From: Salipiger thiooxidans
Lineage (GTDB): Bacteria > Pseudomonadota > Alphaproteobacteria > Rhodobacterales > Rhodobacteraceae
Length of the DNA stretch: 64,000 nt
Direction of reading: 5' to 3'
NCBI RefSeq assembly: GCF_900102075.1
Contig: NZ_FNAV01000002.1
Span: 1 to 64,000, forward strand
The notes under the pieces were generated by a model. That model was not told where the DNA came from. It ran no database searches and saw only the letters and a program-made list of their open reading frames with translations. The position numbers and the translations under genes were made by a program. Below, in pieces: positions 1 through 6,787 of the stretch (its first letter is position 1; every line of letters starts with the position of its first letter).

Positions 1-1040
1 GGATCGAAGGGCGCGGTCGCCAGCCCCCGGTCCCAGACATCGCGGCCGATCCAGCTCTGCGCGCCCTCGGTCCAGAGGTTGAGGTGCAGCCGGCGGAAGT
101 TCGGCATCTTGCCCCGGATCGCCTGTGCCTCGTCGTGGATGCGCCGGAAGTCGGTCTCGGTGAAGGCCACACCGAGATTGGGGTTCGCCATCGCCCAGGT
201 CAGCGGGTCCGAGGGGTCGGCATCCTCGGGGGGCTCGGCCACGAAGCCGAAGAAGGCGTCGTCGCGCACGTCGCCGCGCAGCACCCGCTCGGCATAGGTG
301 CGGATCTCGCCGCAGAGGCTGGCGCGGTCGGCGCCGGCGGTGGTGATCGCCCAGTCGATCGGCTGGGCGCGGGCGATCATCGAGTTGGTGACCACGTCGG
401 CGAGCTCCCTGTCGGTCCAGCGGTGCACCTCGTCGCGGGCGGCGAAGTGCGGGTTGATGCCGTCGGCGCTGTTGCCGTCGCGGCTGAGCGCGGCGATGTA
501 GCCGTTGGTGCGCGGCGACTGGATCTGCGTCTTGAACACGTCGAGCAGCGACGAGAGCGCCGGCGAGCCGCGGATCATCCGCTTGATCTCGTTGAAGAGC
601 AGCCCCGCCTGGTCTCGCGTCGTCGCCGCGCAATAGCCCTGCGGCGCGCCCTCGCCGTCGAAGAGCTGGGTGAAGAGCATCGGCACCGCCGTGTCCGTGG
701 TCTTGCCGTTCTTCTTCGCCACCTGGTGATAGGTCGCGCGGAACCGCCGCAGCCCGGTCTCGGCATGCTTCCAGCCAAACACGGACCCGTGCCGGAACAC
801 CTGCCAGGGCTGCAGCGCCAGCTCGGCGCCGGCCATCGGCCCCGTGGTGTGGCGCAGCACCTTGGCAAAGCGGATCACCATGTCGGCGGCTTCGGTGTCG
901 AAGACCAGGCCGCGATCCGCGCCGGTCTCGAGATCCATCAGGTGCCGCTCGCAGGCCATGCGCACCAGAGGCCCCACCACCACCTCGCCTTCGATCACGT
1001 CGAGCGCGTAGCGGCTGACGGGATGATCAATTGCCTCCAC
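1..1040 (-). CDS. terL: Phage terminase large subunit (N-terminal ATPase part, cut by window edge)
   Basis: Motor ATPase that packages phage DNA into the prohead. The minus-strand frame is open from a GTG at 1040 to the window edge, 346 codons. A P-loop-like AKKNGKT lies at about residues 108-114, the form typical of phage terminase-like (TerL_ATPase) proteins, and a Walker-B-like ARDEVH lies at about 201-206. The GTG overlaps the last codons of the small terminase gene, so the two are translationally coupled. The C-terminal nuclease domain is outside the window. The start is the least certain part; the frame and family are clear. Confidence 0.9.
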   Translation of the reverse strand, partial: MEAIDHPVSRYALDVIEGEVVVGPLVRMACERHLMDLETGADRGLVFDTEAADMVIRFAKVLRHTTGPMAGAELALQPWQVFRHGSVFGWKHAETGLRRFRATYHQVAKKNGKTTDTAVPMLFTQLFDGEGAPQGYCAATTRDQAGLLFNEIKRMIRGSPALSSLLDVFKTQIQSPRTNGYIAALSRDGNSADGINPHFAARDEVHRWTDRELADVVTNSMIARAQPIDWAITTAGADRASLCGEIRTYAERVLRGDVRDDAFFGFVAEPPEDADPSDPLTWAMANPNLGVAFTETDFRRIHDEAQAIRGKMPNFRRLHLNLWTEGAQSWIGRDVWDRGLATAPFD

Positions 1041-1464
1041 GGATCCCGCGCAGGAGCTCCTCGAAGAGATCCCCCTGTCCTCCGGTCGCCAGCCGCGCGT
1101 CATCGACCGGCGAGAGGCCGAAGAGCGCGCCCAGCTGGCGCATGTTGGCCAGCGCATCCTGTCGCGCCTGCCAGTTCGCCGTCTTCTTCTGCTGCACCCC
1201 GTTGCGGGTCGCCACCGAATAGGTGCGGCCCTCGAGCACGATGTTGCTGGTGAGCTCGATCACGTCCGAGGCCGACTCGCAGTAAGCCACGAACATGTGC
1301 TCGTAATGCGGCTTCAGCCGGTCCATCCGCACCAGCTCCGGCGCCAGCTCCTGCCAGACCTTCTTGGCGCCGTCGGACATCAGGTCGTGCGGCTCGGGCA
1401 CCGGCTTCGGGGCATCGCCGCGCATGGGCACGACATTGTCGAGGGTCGGCTTGCGTCCCTTCAT
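1027..1464 (-). CDS. terS: Phage terminase small subunit, P27 family
   Basis: DNA-recognition subunit of the packaging motor, 145 aa starting MKGRKPTLDNVVP. The N-terminal GRKP/K-rich start and the PxPxP stretch followed by a W..L.P.L..M..L repeat-like helix segment are typical of P27-family small terminases. The start at 1464 is chosen because an AGGAG lies about 7 bases upstream; the frame is open further up to a TTG at 1506. The stop overlaps the start of terL, the standard arrangement. Intact. Confidence 0.88.
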   Translation of the reverse strand: MKGRKPTLDNVVPMRGDAPKPVPEPHDLMSDGAKKVWQELAPELVRMDRLKPHYEHMFVAYCESASDVIELTSNIVLEGRTYSVATRNGVQQKKTANWQARQDALANMRQLGALFGLSPVDDARLATGGQGDLFEELLRGIRGGN

Positions 1465-1569
1465 GACCAATCTCCTGTCCTGCTCAAGGTGGGCTTTTTT
1501 GCTCAATTCCGCCGGTGCGGAAAGAAAGGTTGGGGCGTCGGTTTGCGCCGTCCGGCCGGGATTTTTGAC

Positions 1570-1953
1570 CTACCCCCGGTCCCCGTGCCAGACCTCGCGC
1601 GCCGTCTTCCGGCTGTGGCACCGGTGGCAGAGCGCCTGCCAGTTCGACCGGTCCCAGAACAGGACTCGGTCGCCCTTGTGCGGCACCACGTGGTCGACGT
1701 CCGTCGCGGGCTCGACCACGCCCAGCTCGCCGCAATCGACGCAGAGCGGATGCCGGTCGAGGAACCGCCGCGCCGCCACCTTCCAGCGCGGATCGGCATA
1801 GAGCGCCCGCGCAGCCGCCGCGTGCGGCGTGGCCTGCGCCGCCGCCTTCTGCGCCGCGCGCCTGCCATCCTGCTCCGCCTGGTGAACCGCGCAGCGCGGC
1901 CTGCCTGGCAGTGCGATCTCTTCGCAGCCAGGGGCGGCGCAGAGCTTACGCAT
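1570..1953 (-). CDS. HNH endonuclease of the packaging region
   Basis: 127 aa. The N-terminal half has paired cysteines (LCAAPGCEE, PRCAVH) and the C-terminal half carries the HNH core: LCVDCGE, DVDHVVPHK with the central histidine, and NWQALCHRCHSRKT. HNH proteins placed next to terminase genes are commonly required for cos-type or headful packaging in siphophages; that role is inferred from position. The ATG at 1953 is the usual family start (MRKLC…); no strong ribosome site is seen. It is the first gene of the late transcription unit behind the terminator at 2006-2034. Confidence 0.85.
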   Translation of the reverse strand: MRKLCAAPGCEEIALPGRPRCAVHQAEQDGRRAAQKAAAQATPHAAAARALYADPRWKVAARRFLDRHPLCVDCGELGVVEPATDVDHVVPHKGDRVLFWDRSNWQALCHRCHSRKTAREVWHGDRG

Positions 1954-2005
1954 GGCGGGGCACCGCTTCCGGCATGATGAACAGATCCATGCCCACAGCT
2001 TGAAA

Positions 2006-2034
2006 ACGAAAAAGCCCCGCACGATGGCGAGGCT
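2006..2034 (-). terminator. Intrinsic terminator in the late-operon leader
   Basis: On the minus strand an 8-bp stem (AGCCTCGC / GCGGGGCT, one T-G pair) with a 6-nt loop is followed directly by TTTTT. It stands between the promoter at 2149-2178 and the HNH-terminase genes, with no protein gene ending just upstream on that strand. This is where lambda has tR', the terminator relieved by the late antiterminator. Confidence 0.7.
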
Positions 2035-2142
2035 CGGGACACAGTGAAGGCGTGTCGGACGTGGCGTTCAACCCATCCTCGCCGCCCACCCTCTCCGGTA
2101 TCTGTCCCTCCGCGGGAGAGCACTCGGAGAATGAGGCCTGTT
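2006..2142 (-). ncRNA. Candidate short leader RNA (lambda 6S-like) or phage small RNA
   Basis: A strong-looking minus-strand promoter and an intrinsic terminator bracket about 135 bases without a convincing protein frame. The transcript can form a CTCTCC/GGAGAG pairing and a CTCCG/CGGAG hairpin. It would be released as a short RNA unless RNA polymerase reads through the terminator into HNH-terS-terL. Either a late-operon leader or an independent regulatory RNA fits; the sequence alone does not decide. Confidence 0.45.
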
Positions 2143-2178
2143 CCGGCGAACATAGGAATCGCACCGCCGTGCTGTCAA
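2139..2178 (-). promoter_or_regulatory. Sigma-70 promoter with overlapping palindromic operator, late region
   Basis: Minus strand TTGACA (2178-2173), 18-base spacer, TATGTT (2154-2149). The imperfect palindrome TGTTC-N4-GAACA (2139-2152) covers the end of the -10 element and the expected start site, a place where a bound repressor would block initiation. The palindrome does not match the GGGGTATTGATACCCC operators of the CI region, so a different regulator would be involved. Confidence 0.55.
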
Positions 2179-2495
2179 CTCCCGATCGCCGGATGGCATG
2201 GATCGCGAGCCGCTGGCCAGCGTCCGAAGCTGCCGCACAGGCAGCGCTGAGCAGACCTCCGTGCTTGCCGCGGTTTGACGCCAGGCGCCGACACGAAGGG
2301 CGGAGAGCTGCCGTTGGCTGCGCCGCGCACGGATAGCTGAGATGCGCAGGAACCGGACGCTGTGGCATTATTACGACGTGCAACCGAAGAGTGCCCTTGA
2401 ACAATCCTCACGGGGGAGAGATGTTTCGGGAACGGGCGCTGCGGCACTGTCATTTCAGATGACCTAACTGCGTCCATATTTTCGGGTTAAGGGCT
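2179..2495. other. Non-coding stretch upstream of the PIN module, with a 30-bp imperfect direct repeat
   Basis: No frame here shows convincing protein features; the overlapping frames look like GC-driven shadows. Two related 30-bp segments (2339-2368 and 2418-2447) match at about 21 of 30 positions and share GAGATG at one end and CGCTG-GGCA at the other. Just before the PIN module a GTCAT…ATGAC inverted repeat lies near 2450-2464. The function of these repeats is unknown. Confidence 0.4.
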
Positions 2496-2804
2496 ATGTT
2501 CATGGCGGAAGAACGGCAGGAAATGGATGTGGATGCGATCGTTGAGAAAGCGTTCGATTATTTTGATAGGTTTGTGAACCGCGGCAATCGATTGGACGGT
2601 GTACTGTTAGAAGGTCTGGAGCCAGAAGAAGATGGATGGATTGTCTCGATTGGCTTCGATGGGAAACGTCAGGAGACATCTGAGCCAGCCACTGCCGGAG
2701 CCATGGCAGCCCTGTCTGGATTTGGTAGCAAAACCGTAAAAACGGTTCGAGAGGTGCGGCATATCCACTTAGGGAACGAGGGCAGCTTCAAGAAGATGGA
2801 TTGA
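2496..2804 (+). CDS. Small acidic protein, partner of the PIN-domain gene
   Basis: 102 aa, not assigned to a family with confidence. The segment GVLLEGLEPEEDGWIVSIGF resembles a widespread small two-layer fold seen in accessory and immunity-type genes (LLEEVE…DGWIVTIGF pattern), which I know only as a pattern. Base composition is clearly lower in GC than the surrounding phage genes. The gene ends 3 bases before the PIN-domain gene, so they form a two-gene unit transcribed opposite to the flanking phage operons, the usual look of a phage moron. It could be the antitoxin or regulator of the pair; no DNA-binding motif is visible. An AAGGG precedes the ATG at 2496. Confidence 0.6.
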   Translation: MFMAEERQEMDVDAIVEKAFDYFDRFVNRGNRLDGVLLEGLEPEEDGWIVSIGFDGKRQETSEPATAGAMAALSGFGSKTVKTVREVRHIHLGNEGSFKKMD

Positions 2805-2807
2805 ACC

Positions 2808-3278
2808 TTGGGGTCTGTATTGCTGGATAGCGGGCCACTGGTCCTGTTCCTGTGTGGTTCTGTGCAGCCTGATCTTGTTGGGACGGGTAAGACTAAAAAT
2901 CATAATCTAAAAATGTTCCAGAGGCTCGTCGCAGAGATTGAAGATTTGAGTAATCATATTTCATTGCCGAATGTTCTGACCGAAGCTTCTAATCATTTGG
3001 GATCAGGGCAACAACAAGCGGTTAAAAATGCCGCGAGTGCCTTGAGTGCCTACATCCTTAGCCTTGAAGAGATATATCTGCCTAGTATCGAGGTTGTTAA
3101 AATCGTTGAATATATGGAAGTTGGGCTTGCCGATGCAGCAATTATCTCATGTGTTCCTCGACTGAGGAAAGAGAAGGTTAGAGTCTTTACGCAAGACTGG
3201 GAATTGTACAATCGACTTTCAAGCCTTGAGGTCGACTGCGTAAATATCATGCATTGGCGCACTCCTTCAAATAGGTAA
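2808..3278 (+). CDS. PIN-domain-like nuclease
   Basis: 156 aa, TTG start at 2808 (a second in-frame TTG at 2820 gives MLDSGPL). It carries the acidic residues expected of a PIN RNase: Asp7 in LLDSGPL, Glu59 in LTEASNHL, Asp109 in GLADAAII and Asp130 in VFTQDWEL. PIN proteins usually cleave RNA and many are VapC-type toxins of toxin-antitoxin pairs. Its length is slightly above a typical VapC (about 130-140 aa). The AT-richer composition, orientation against the phage operons and tight coupling to the preceding gene point to acquired cargo. Toxin function is inferred, not shown. Confidence 0.72.
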   Translation: MGSVLLDSGPLVLFLCGSVQPDLVGTGKTKNHNLKMFQRLVAEIEDLSNHISLPNVLTEASNHLGSGQQQAVKNAASALSAYILSLEEIYLPSIEVVKIVEYMEVGLADAAIISCVPRLRKEKVRVFTQDWELYNRLSSLEVDCVNIMHWRTPSNR

Positions 3279-3437
3279 ACCAACAGAATACCACGATGTG
3301 TGTCTGTATCGTCGTTGACGCACGGCACCAACTCAGCGTGGATCGCTGCGCTGGACCCTCCGCTTCCGGTCTGACACCAGTCATCCGCGGCACCTGGCAC
3401 GAAGGGCGGCTATGGGCCGCGTGCGGCGGGGAGCGCG

Positions 3438-4106
3438 CTATGTGCTGCTCCCCACCGCAAGCCCCACGAGCGTCTCGCCCGTGGTGGTGACGGAATTCTC
3501 ACGACCGAACAGGTCGAAGCGCACCTTGACCCCGCCAACGGTGTCGATCTCGACCACCTCGCATGGCATACCCTCGAACGGTCCCGCCCGGAACATGGCC
3601 CGATCCCCGGCCCGCACGCGCCCTGCCGCTGCAGCCCGCCGCTTCTGCTCCTGCCGCTCGTCCTCTTGCCGCAGATCCCGCGCACGCATCTCGTGGAGTG
3701 CGGCCAGGCGCTTGGGCCCGAGCACACCCCATTGACCATCCGACCGGCAGAGCGCGCCGGTGAGAAACGGCGAGCTTAGCACGCGGTGCGGGATGGGGAT
3801 GCCGTCGAAGCGCGCGAAGACGTATCCAGGCAAGTACCGGCGCTCGTATTCCCGGAGCTTCCCCCGCATCCGGGTCCGACGCGAGGTGACGGGATGGAAG
3901 GCATAGACGCCGCGCGCCGCCAGCCAGCTTTCCGCATGGCGTTCCTGCTGCGGCCGGCAGAGCAGCGCGTACCAGGCGCTTTCGCCTCGGTCGAAGATGG
4001 CAACCGAACTGCCCTCAGTCGGGACCGCATCGCCAACGCGGAGACCGAGGTAGGGACGGACCGCCTCGCCCGATGTCCGCTTCCCGTTCGAACCGAGCGC
4101 GCTCAT
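3438..4106 (-). CDS. Phage NusG-family transcription elongation/antitermination factor
   Basis: 222 aa. Residues about 44-120 form a NusG N-terminal domain (AWYALLCRPQQERHAESWL, then YLPGYVFARF), which in NusG and RfaH contacts RNA polymerase. Residues about 163-205 form a KOW domain (RVRAGDRAMFRAGPFEGMPC). They are joined by a charged helical linker (about 130-160). A 40-residue N-terminal extension is unusual. It is the last gene of the early minus-strand operon and overlaps the gene before it by ATGA. NusG paralogues (RfaH, LoaP) act as operon-specific antiterminators; here the position corresponds to lambda Q, so control of the late terminator at 2006-2034 is a reasonable inference. Confidence 0.85.
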   Translation of the reverse strand: MSALGSNGKRTSGEAVRPYLGLRVGDAVPTEGSSVAIFDRGESAWYALLCRPQQERHAESWLAARGVYAFHPVTSRRTRMRGKLREYERRYLPGYVFARFDGIPIPHRVLSSPFLTGALCRSDGQWGVLGPKRLAALHEMRARDLRQEDERQEQKRRAAAAGRVRAGDRAMFRAGPFEGMPCEVVEIDTVGGVKVRFDLFGRENSVTTTGETLVGLAVGSST

Positions 4107-4684
4107 TCCACGCCCTCCGGCAGCAGTGCCAAGGCGCGCGCCTCGTCCCGCCGATGCCAGGCAAGCCACTGCAGATCATCGTCGCTCGCTACACCGCGGC
4201 GTTCCCGGTCCGCGCGAACGCGGTAGTCGCTGTCGAGCTCGCGCGCCTTCTCGCGGACCATGCGCTTTTCGCCATCCTTGAGCGGCGGACGCTTGAACTT
4301 CTCCCAGAACCGGAACTCGGCCAGCAGGCGGTTCTCACGATGGGCCTCGGCGCCGGCAGCGCTCCGGAACCAGCGGGTCAGCGCCGGAACCTCCTCGAGC
4401 GGGCGCGGCTGCGCCGCCTCGGCCAGCGGCATGATCGTCGCCATGCGCGGCCAGCCCCGCCGGTCCTTGCCCTCGCCGCGATACCTGAGCGCAGCGCGGA
4501 GATCCTCGAGCTTCTCATCGTGCATGTGGCTCAGCTCGTCGGCGAGATCCCTCAGGAACTTCGCGTGGCGCTCGGCCGACACGCCGCCGGGCTTGCGAAA
4601 GCCGTGCTCGGTCAGCGGGTCGATCAGCAGGCGGCGCACCCGGTCCCGCTTGGTCTCGGTCTTCGAGGTCTGCTCGTCGGTCAT
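4103..4684 (-). CDS. Conserved-looking phage protein of unknown function
   Basis: 193 aa starting MTDEQTSKTETKRDR, with AAGGGA about 9 bases upstream. It is highly charged and probably all-helical. An N-terminal segment resembles a basic helix (RDRVRRLLIDPL), and the middle holds a W/F-rich stretch (RWFRSA…FRFWEKFKRPP). No enzymatic motif or DNA-binding motif is recognised. It sits between the replication initiator and the NusG-like gene, overlapping the latter by ATGA, so it belongs to the replication part of the early operon. A helicase-loader role would fit the position but nothing in the sequence shows it. Confidence 0.7.
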   Translation of the reverse strand: MTDEQTSKTETKRDRVRRLLIDPLTEHGFRKPGGVSAERHAKFLRDLADELSHMHDEKLEDLRAALRYRGEGKDRRGWPRMATIMPLAEAAQPRPLEEVPALTRWFRSAAGAEAHRENRLLAEFRFWEKFKRPPLKDGEKRMVREKARELDSDYRVRADRERRGVASDDDLQWLAWHRRDEARALALLPEGVE

Positions 4685-4698
4685 CGTCCGTCCCTTTC

Positions 4699-5382
4699 TC
4701 AGCAAAGGCCCGACCGCTCACGCTCTTGCGGCGTGAGAAGGTTCGCGGCGAGGATGTGGTCCAGGATCCACGGCCTGAGGTCCGAGAGGGCATCGGCATG
4801 CCCGTCCCGGAAGCGCTCGACGGCGCGCTCGGCATCGCGGATCACCATGGGGTTTTCGGAAGGCTTCGGCGCGGTCGCGCGCGCCCCATGGTTTTTACAT
4901 GGTTCTGCCTTTATATAGGCGGGTCCGGATTTGACCCCTTTTTGGGTCTGATCTGACCCCTTTTGAGAGCCGTATAAGGGTTCAGATCGCGACCCTTTTA
5001 GTGGGCCTGATTTGAACCCTTTTAGGGCAACGACACGTCCCCGCGTCAGGAAGCCGTACCCGCTCGCCCGGCCCCGCCCGCGACCGGTGATCCGGGTCAT
5101 CCATCCGGCCTCGACAAGCTCCGAGATCGCCCGCTTGATCGTCGAGCGGGAGCGCCCGGTCAGCGCCTCCAGGGCCGGGATCGACGGGTCGCACTGGACG
5201 GTATGCTTGTTCGCGAAGTCGAGCACGAAGACGTGCGCAAGCATCTGCGCCTGCGCACTCAGGTCCGGGTCGCGCCGAACGCTTTCGAGCCAGCCGAAGC
5301 GCTGGTGTTGCCACTCGTCGGGCCCGATCAACCTGGTGCCCTCCGGAGCGGCAAACTCGTATTCTCTCGCAGCATGAGCCAC
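4699..5382 (-). CDS. Phage replication initiator with winged-helix domain (lambda O-like role)
   Basis: 227 aa. Residues about 60-110 form a helix-turn-helix/winged helix (SIPALEALTGRSRSTIKRAI, then ELVEAGWMTRI) as in phage and plasmid replication initiators. The middle (about residues 117-155) is a low-complexity stretch rich in KG, KS and GP that is encoded by four DNA iterons. The C-terminal part (DAERAVERFRDGHADALSDL) is helical and may recruit a partner. An initiator whose own gene contains its binding repeats is the arrangement of lambda O and its origin. The gene lies mid-way in the minus-strand early operon. Confidence 0.75.
   Translation of the reverse strand: MAHAAREYEFAAPEGTRLIGPDEWQHQRFGWLESVRRDPDLSAQAQMLAHVFVLDFANKHTVQCDPSIPALEALTGRSRSTIKRAISELVEAGWMTRITGRGRGRASGYGFLTRGRVVALKGFKSGPLKGSRSEPLYGSQKGSDQTQKGVKSGPAYIKAEPCKNHGARATAPKPSENPMVIRDAERAVERFRDGHADALSDLRPWILDHILAANLLTPQERERSGLC
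4927..5025. repeat. Four iterons inside the initiator gene: candidate phage origin of replication
   Basis: Four 17-19 bp direct repeats read on the plus strand: GGATTTGACCCCTTTTTG (4927-4944), TGATCTGACCCCTTTTGAG (4949-4967), AGATCGCGACCCTTTTAG (4984-5001) and TGATTTGAACCCTTTTAG (5008-5025). The shared core is GAT-T-GA-CCCTTTT. Repeat-to-repeat distances are 22, 35 and 24 bases. An AT-rich segment with a GCCT-ttatat-AGGC hairpin lies next to them near 4905-4920 and could serve as the unwinding element. Confidence 0.65.
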
Positions 5383-5507
5383 GACACACCTCTCGACAGG
5401 TTCGGCGCACGACCTCTTCGGGCCGCAACGCGGGTGATGCGATCCGAACGGACCGCCTGCTTGTCGTTCTGTTCGCGGGGGCAGGGATCTGCGCCCCGGT
5501 CCCCCGC

Positions 5508-5855
5508 TCAGCCCCCCTCACGTGGCACGTGAGAAGGAATTCGTTGTCCGCCCATGGTCGGGTCCCGCGCTCGGGCCGCCCAGTAGCGCGCCAGCGCCCG
5601 TCCAAGCCGATCCCGCCGATGGTCGAAGACGGGCACGTTGCCGTCCCGAACCGCGTCGACCAGGTCGCACGCCGCTTCCGCCGCCTCACTCACGTCCGAC
5701 GGCGGCGCCCGGTCGGCAAAGGCGCAGAGCGCGATCTTCAGATGCCCCGCGAGCTCCACGCACTCCACCAGCCCGCCGCGACACATCGCGACCGCTGTGG
5801 CGGCGATGATCACGCGCGGCACCGGCTCGGAATCGGCCTCATCAAGCCACGTCAT
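5508..5855 (-). CDS. Phage protein of unknown function
   Basis: 115 aa, starting MTWLDEADSEPVPRVII. It is rich in alanine and acidic residues and probably helical; no motif is recognised. Its start overlaps the stop of the next gene upstream by ATGA, placing it in the early operon between the DnaA-like protein and the replication initiator. The frame is kept because of this coupling and because antisense frames in the region show no features. Confidence 0.6.
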   Translation of the reverse strand: MTWLDEADSEPVPRVIIAATAVAMCRGGLVECVELAGHLKIALCAFADRAPPSDVSEAAEAACDLVDAVRDGNVPVFDHRRDRLGRALARYWAARARDPTMGGQRIPSHVPREGG

Positions 5856-6118
5856 GGCAGCCCCTCACGATCCTGCACGGCAACCTCCGTCGCATCTCGG
5901 AACTGCCGAAGGCTCGCGACAGCGGTCTCGAGATCGGCAACGAATGCATCGAAGGACGGCCCGTCGAGAGAGCCGTTCACCACCGGCGGCCCGCCTTCGA
6001 AGCCCTCCGGTCGCAGCGACCAGCCGCGCGACCCGCAGTCGAGCCGCACAAGGCGCAGGATCAGATGGCCGAAGGGGACGGTCACGCTCTGGGTGATGTG
6101 GGCCCGCCTCGCGCTCAT
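5852..6118 (-). CDS. Small phage protein of unknown function
   Basis: 88 aa. The N-terminal half (HITQSVTVPFGHLILRLVRL) looks like a beta-hairpin and the C-terminal half (FDAFVADLETAVASLRQF) like an amphipathic helix. It overlaps both neighbours by ATGA. No family recognised. Confidence 0.6.
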   Translation of the reverse strand: MSARRAHITQSVTVPFGHLILRLVRLDCGSRGWSLRPEGFEGGPPVVNGSLDGPSFDAFVADLETAVASLRQFRDATEVAVQDREGLP

Positions 6119-6537
6119 GCCGCACCCGCCAGGCTGATCGCCACCTGCACGCGCAGCTTCGCCTTCGCGGCCCGCGCGCGCGCCTCGGTGATGCCGTGCT
6201 GAATCGTGCTGGGGTCCCGGCTGAAGTAGTCGCCGATCTCGAGCGATGAGAGCCCTGCCCTGCTCATGACCAGGAAGGCCTCCTGCCGAGCGACGACAAG
6301 CGCCTTGATCCGCGAGGGGCCGCGCATGACGGCCAGCTTCACGCCATGCTTGGCGGCAACCCGCGCCGCGATGATGTCTGTCGCCTCTATGGGGAGATCC
6401 GCCAGCACCTGCAGCCCTTCCGAGGTCATGGTCCCGATCAGCTCGGCGAGCTTTTCACGCCGCTCGGCAGCGTGGCGGAGCTCCATCTCCTCCCAGCTCT
6501 CGACCCGACGACGGGCATTCTCCTTCGACCCCGTCAC
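6115..6537 (-). CDS. DnaA domain-IV-like DNA-binding protein
   Basis: 140 aa from a GTG at 6537 with GAGGG upstream; longer in-frame starts up to 6819 would run through the terminator at 6553-6586 and are unlikely. The C-terminal part (about residues 80-125) contains IKALVVARQEAFLVMSRAG, LSSLEIGDYFSRDPSTIQHG, the pattern of the DnaA box-binding domain (R..A.yL.r…S..eIG..F..rD.sTv.ha). The AAA+ domain of DnaA is absent. Stand-alone domain-IV proteins occur in phages of this family; they may help at the phage origin or compete with host DnaA. First gene after the leader terminator of the early operon. Confidence 0.72.
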   Translation of the reverse strand: MTGSKENARRRVESWEEMELRHAAERREKLAELIGTMTSEGLQVLADLPIEATDIIAARVAAKHGVKLAVMRGPSRIKALVVARQEAFLVMSRAGLSSLEIGDYFSRDPSTIQHGITEARARAAKAKLRVQVAISLAGAA

Positions 6538-6552
6538 CGCGGCGCCCTCGGC

Positions 6553-6586
6553 ATGAAAGACCCCGGTGCCGTGGGCGACACCGGGG
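6553..6586 (-). terminator. Intrinsic terminator within the early operon (tR1-like position)
   Basis: Perfect 8-bp stem CCCCGGTG/CACCGGGG with a 10-nt loop, followed on the minus strand by TCTTTC. It lies in a roughly 250-base gap (6538-6787) between the cII-position HTH gene and the replication genes. In lambda a terminator (tR1) sits at the same place and limits replication-gene expression until antitermination. No other gene is supported in this gap. Confidence 0.65.
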
Positions 6587-6787
6587 CAAGGCCTGACAGG
6601 AAGCTGCGCCGGGTCCCGGCGGCGCTCCAGATCTGAGAGGACGCGCGAGGCGGAGTGGCCTCGGAGGAAGAGAGGTGGCCACCGTGGGACACCGCCCCGC
6701 GCGTGAGGTGGCAGAGGGCCTGTTCCCCCGCCTGGCAGGTCCGGACAGGCCGGACGTACGAAAGTCTTGAACCGGAACGGGCAGGCA

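Noticed and set aside
1-2022. Possibility that the terminase genes belong to a gene transfer agent cluster rather than a phage
   Set aside because: They are followed by HNH, CI/Cro, origin and integrase genes with an integration junction, which GTA clusters lack.
2052-2336. 94-codon plus-strand frame in the late leader region
   Set aside because: Runs against a promoter-terminator unit, lacks a ribosome site and has no recognisable features.
4927-5025. Short repeats considered as a CRISPR array
   Set aside because: Only four imperfect 17-19 bp repeats with uneven short spacers inside a coding sequence and no cas genes; iterons explain them better.
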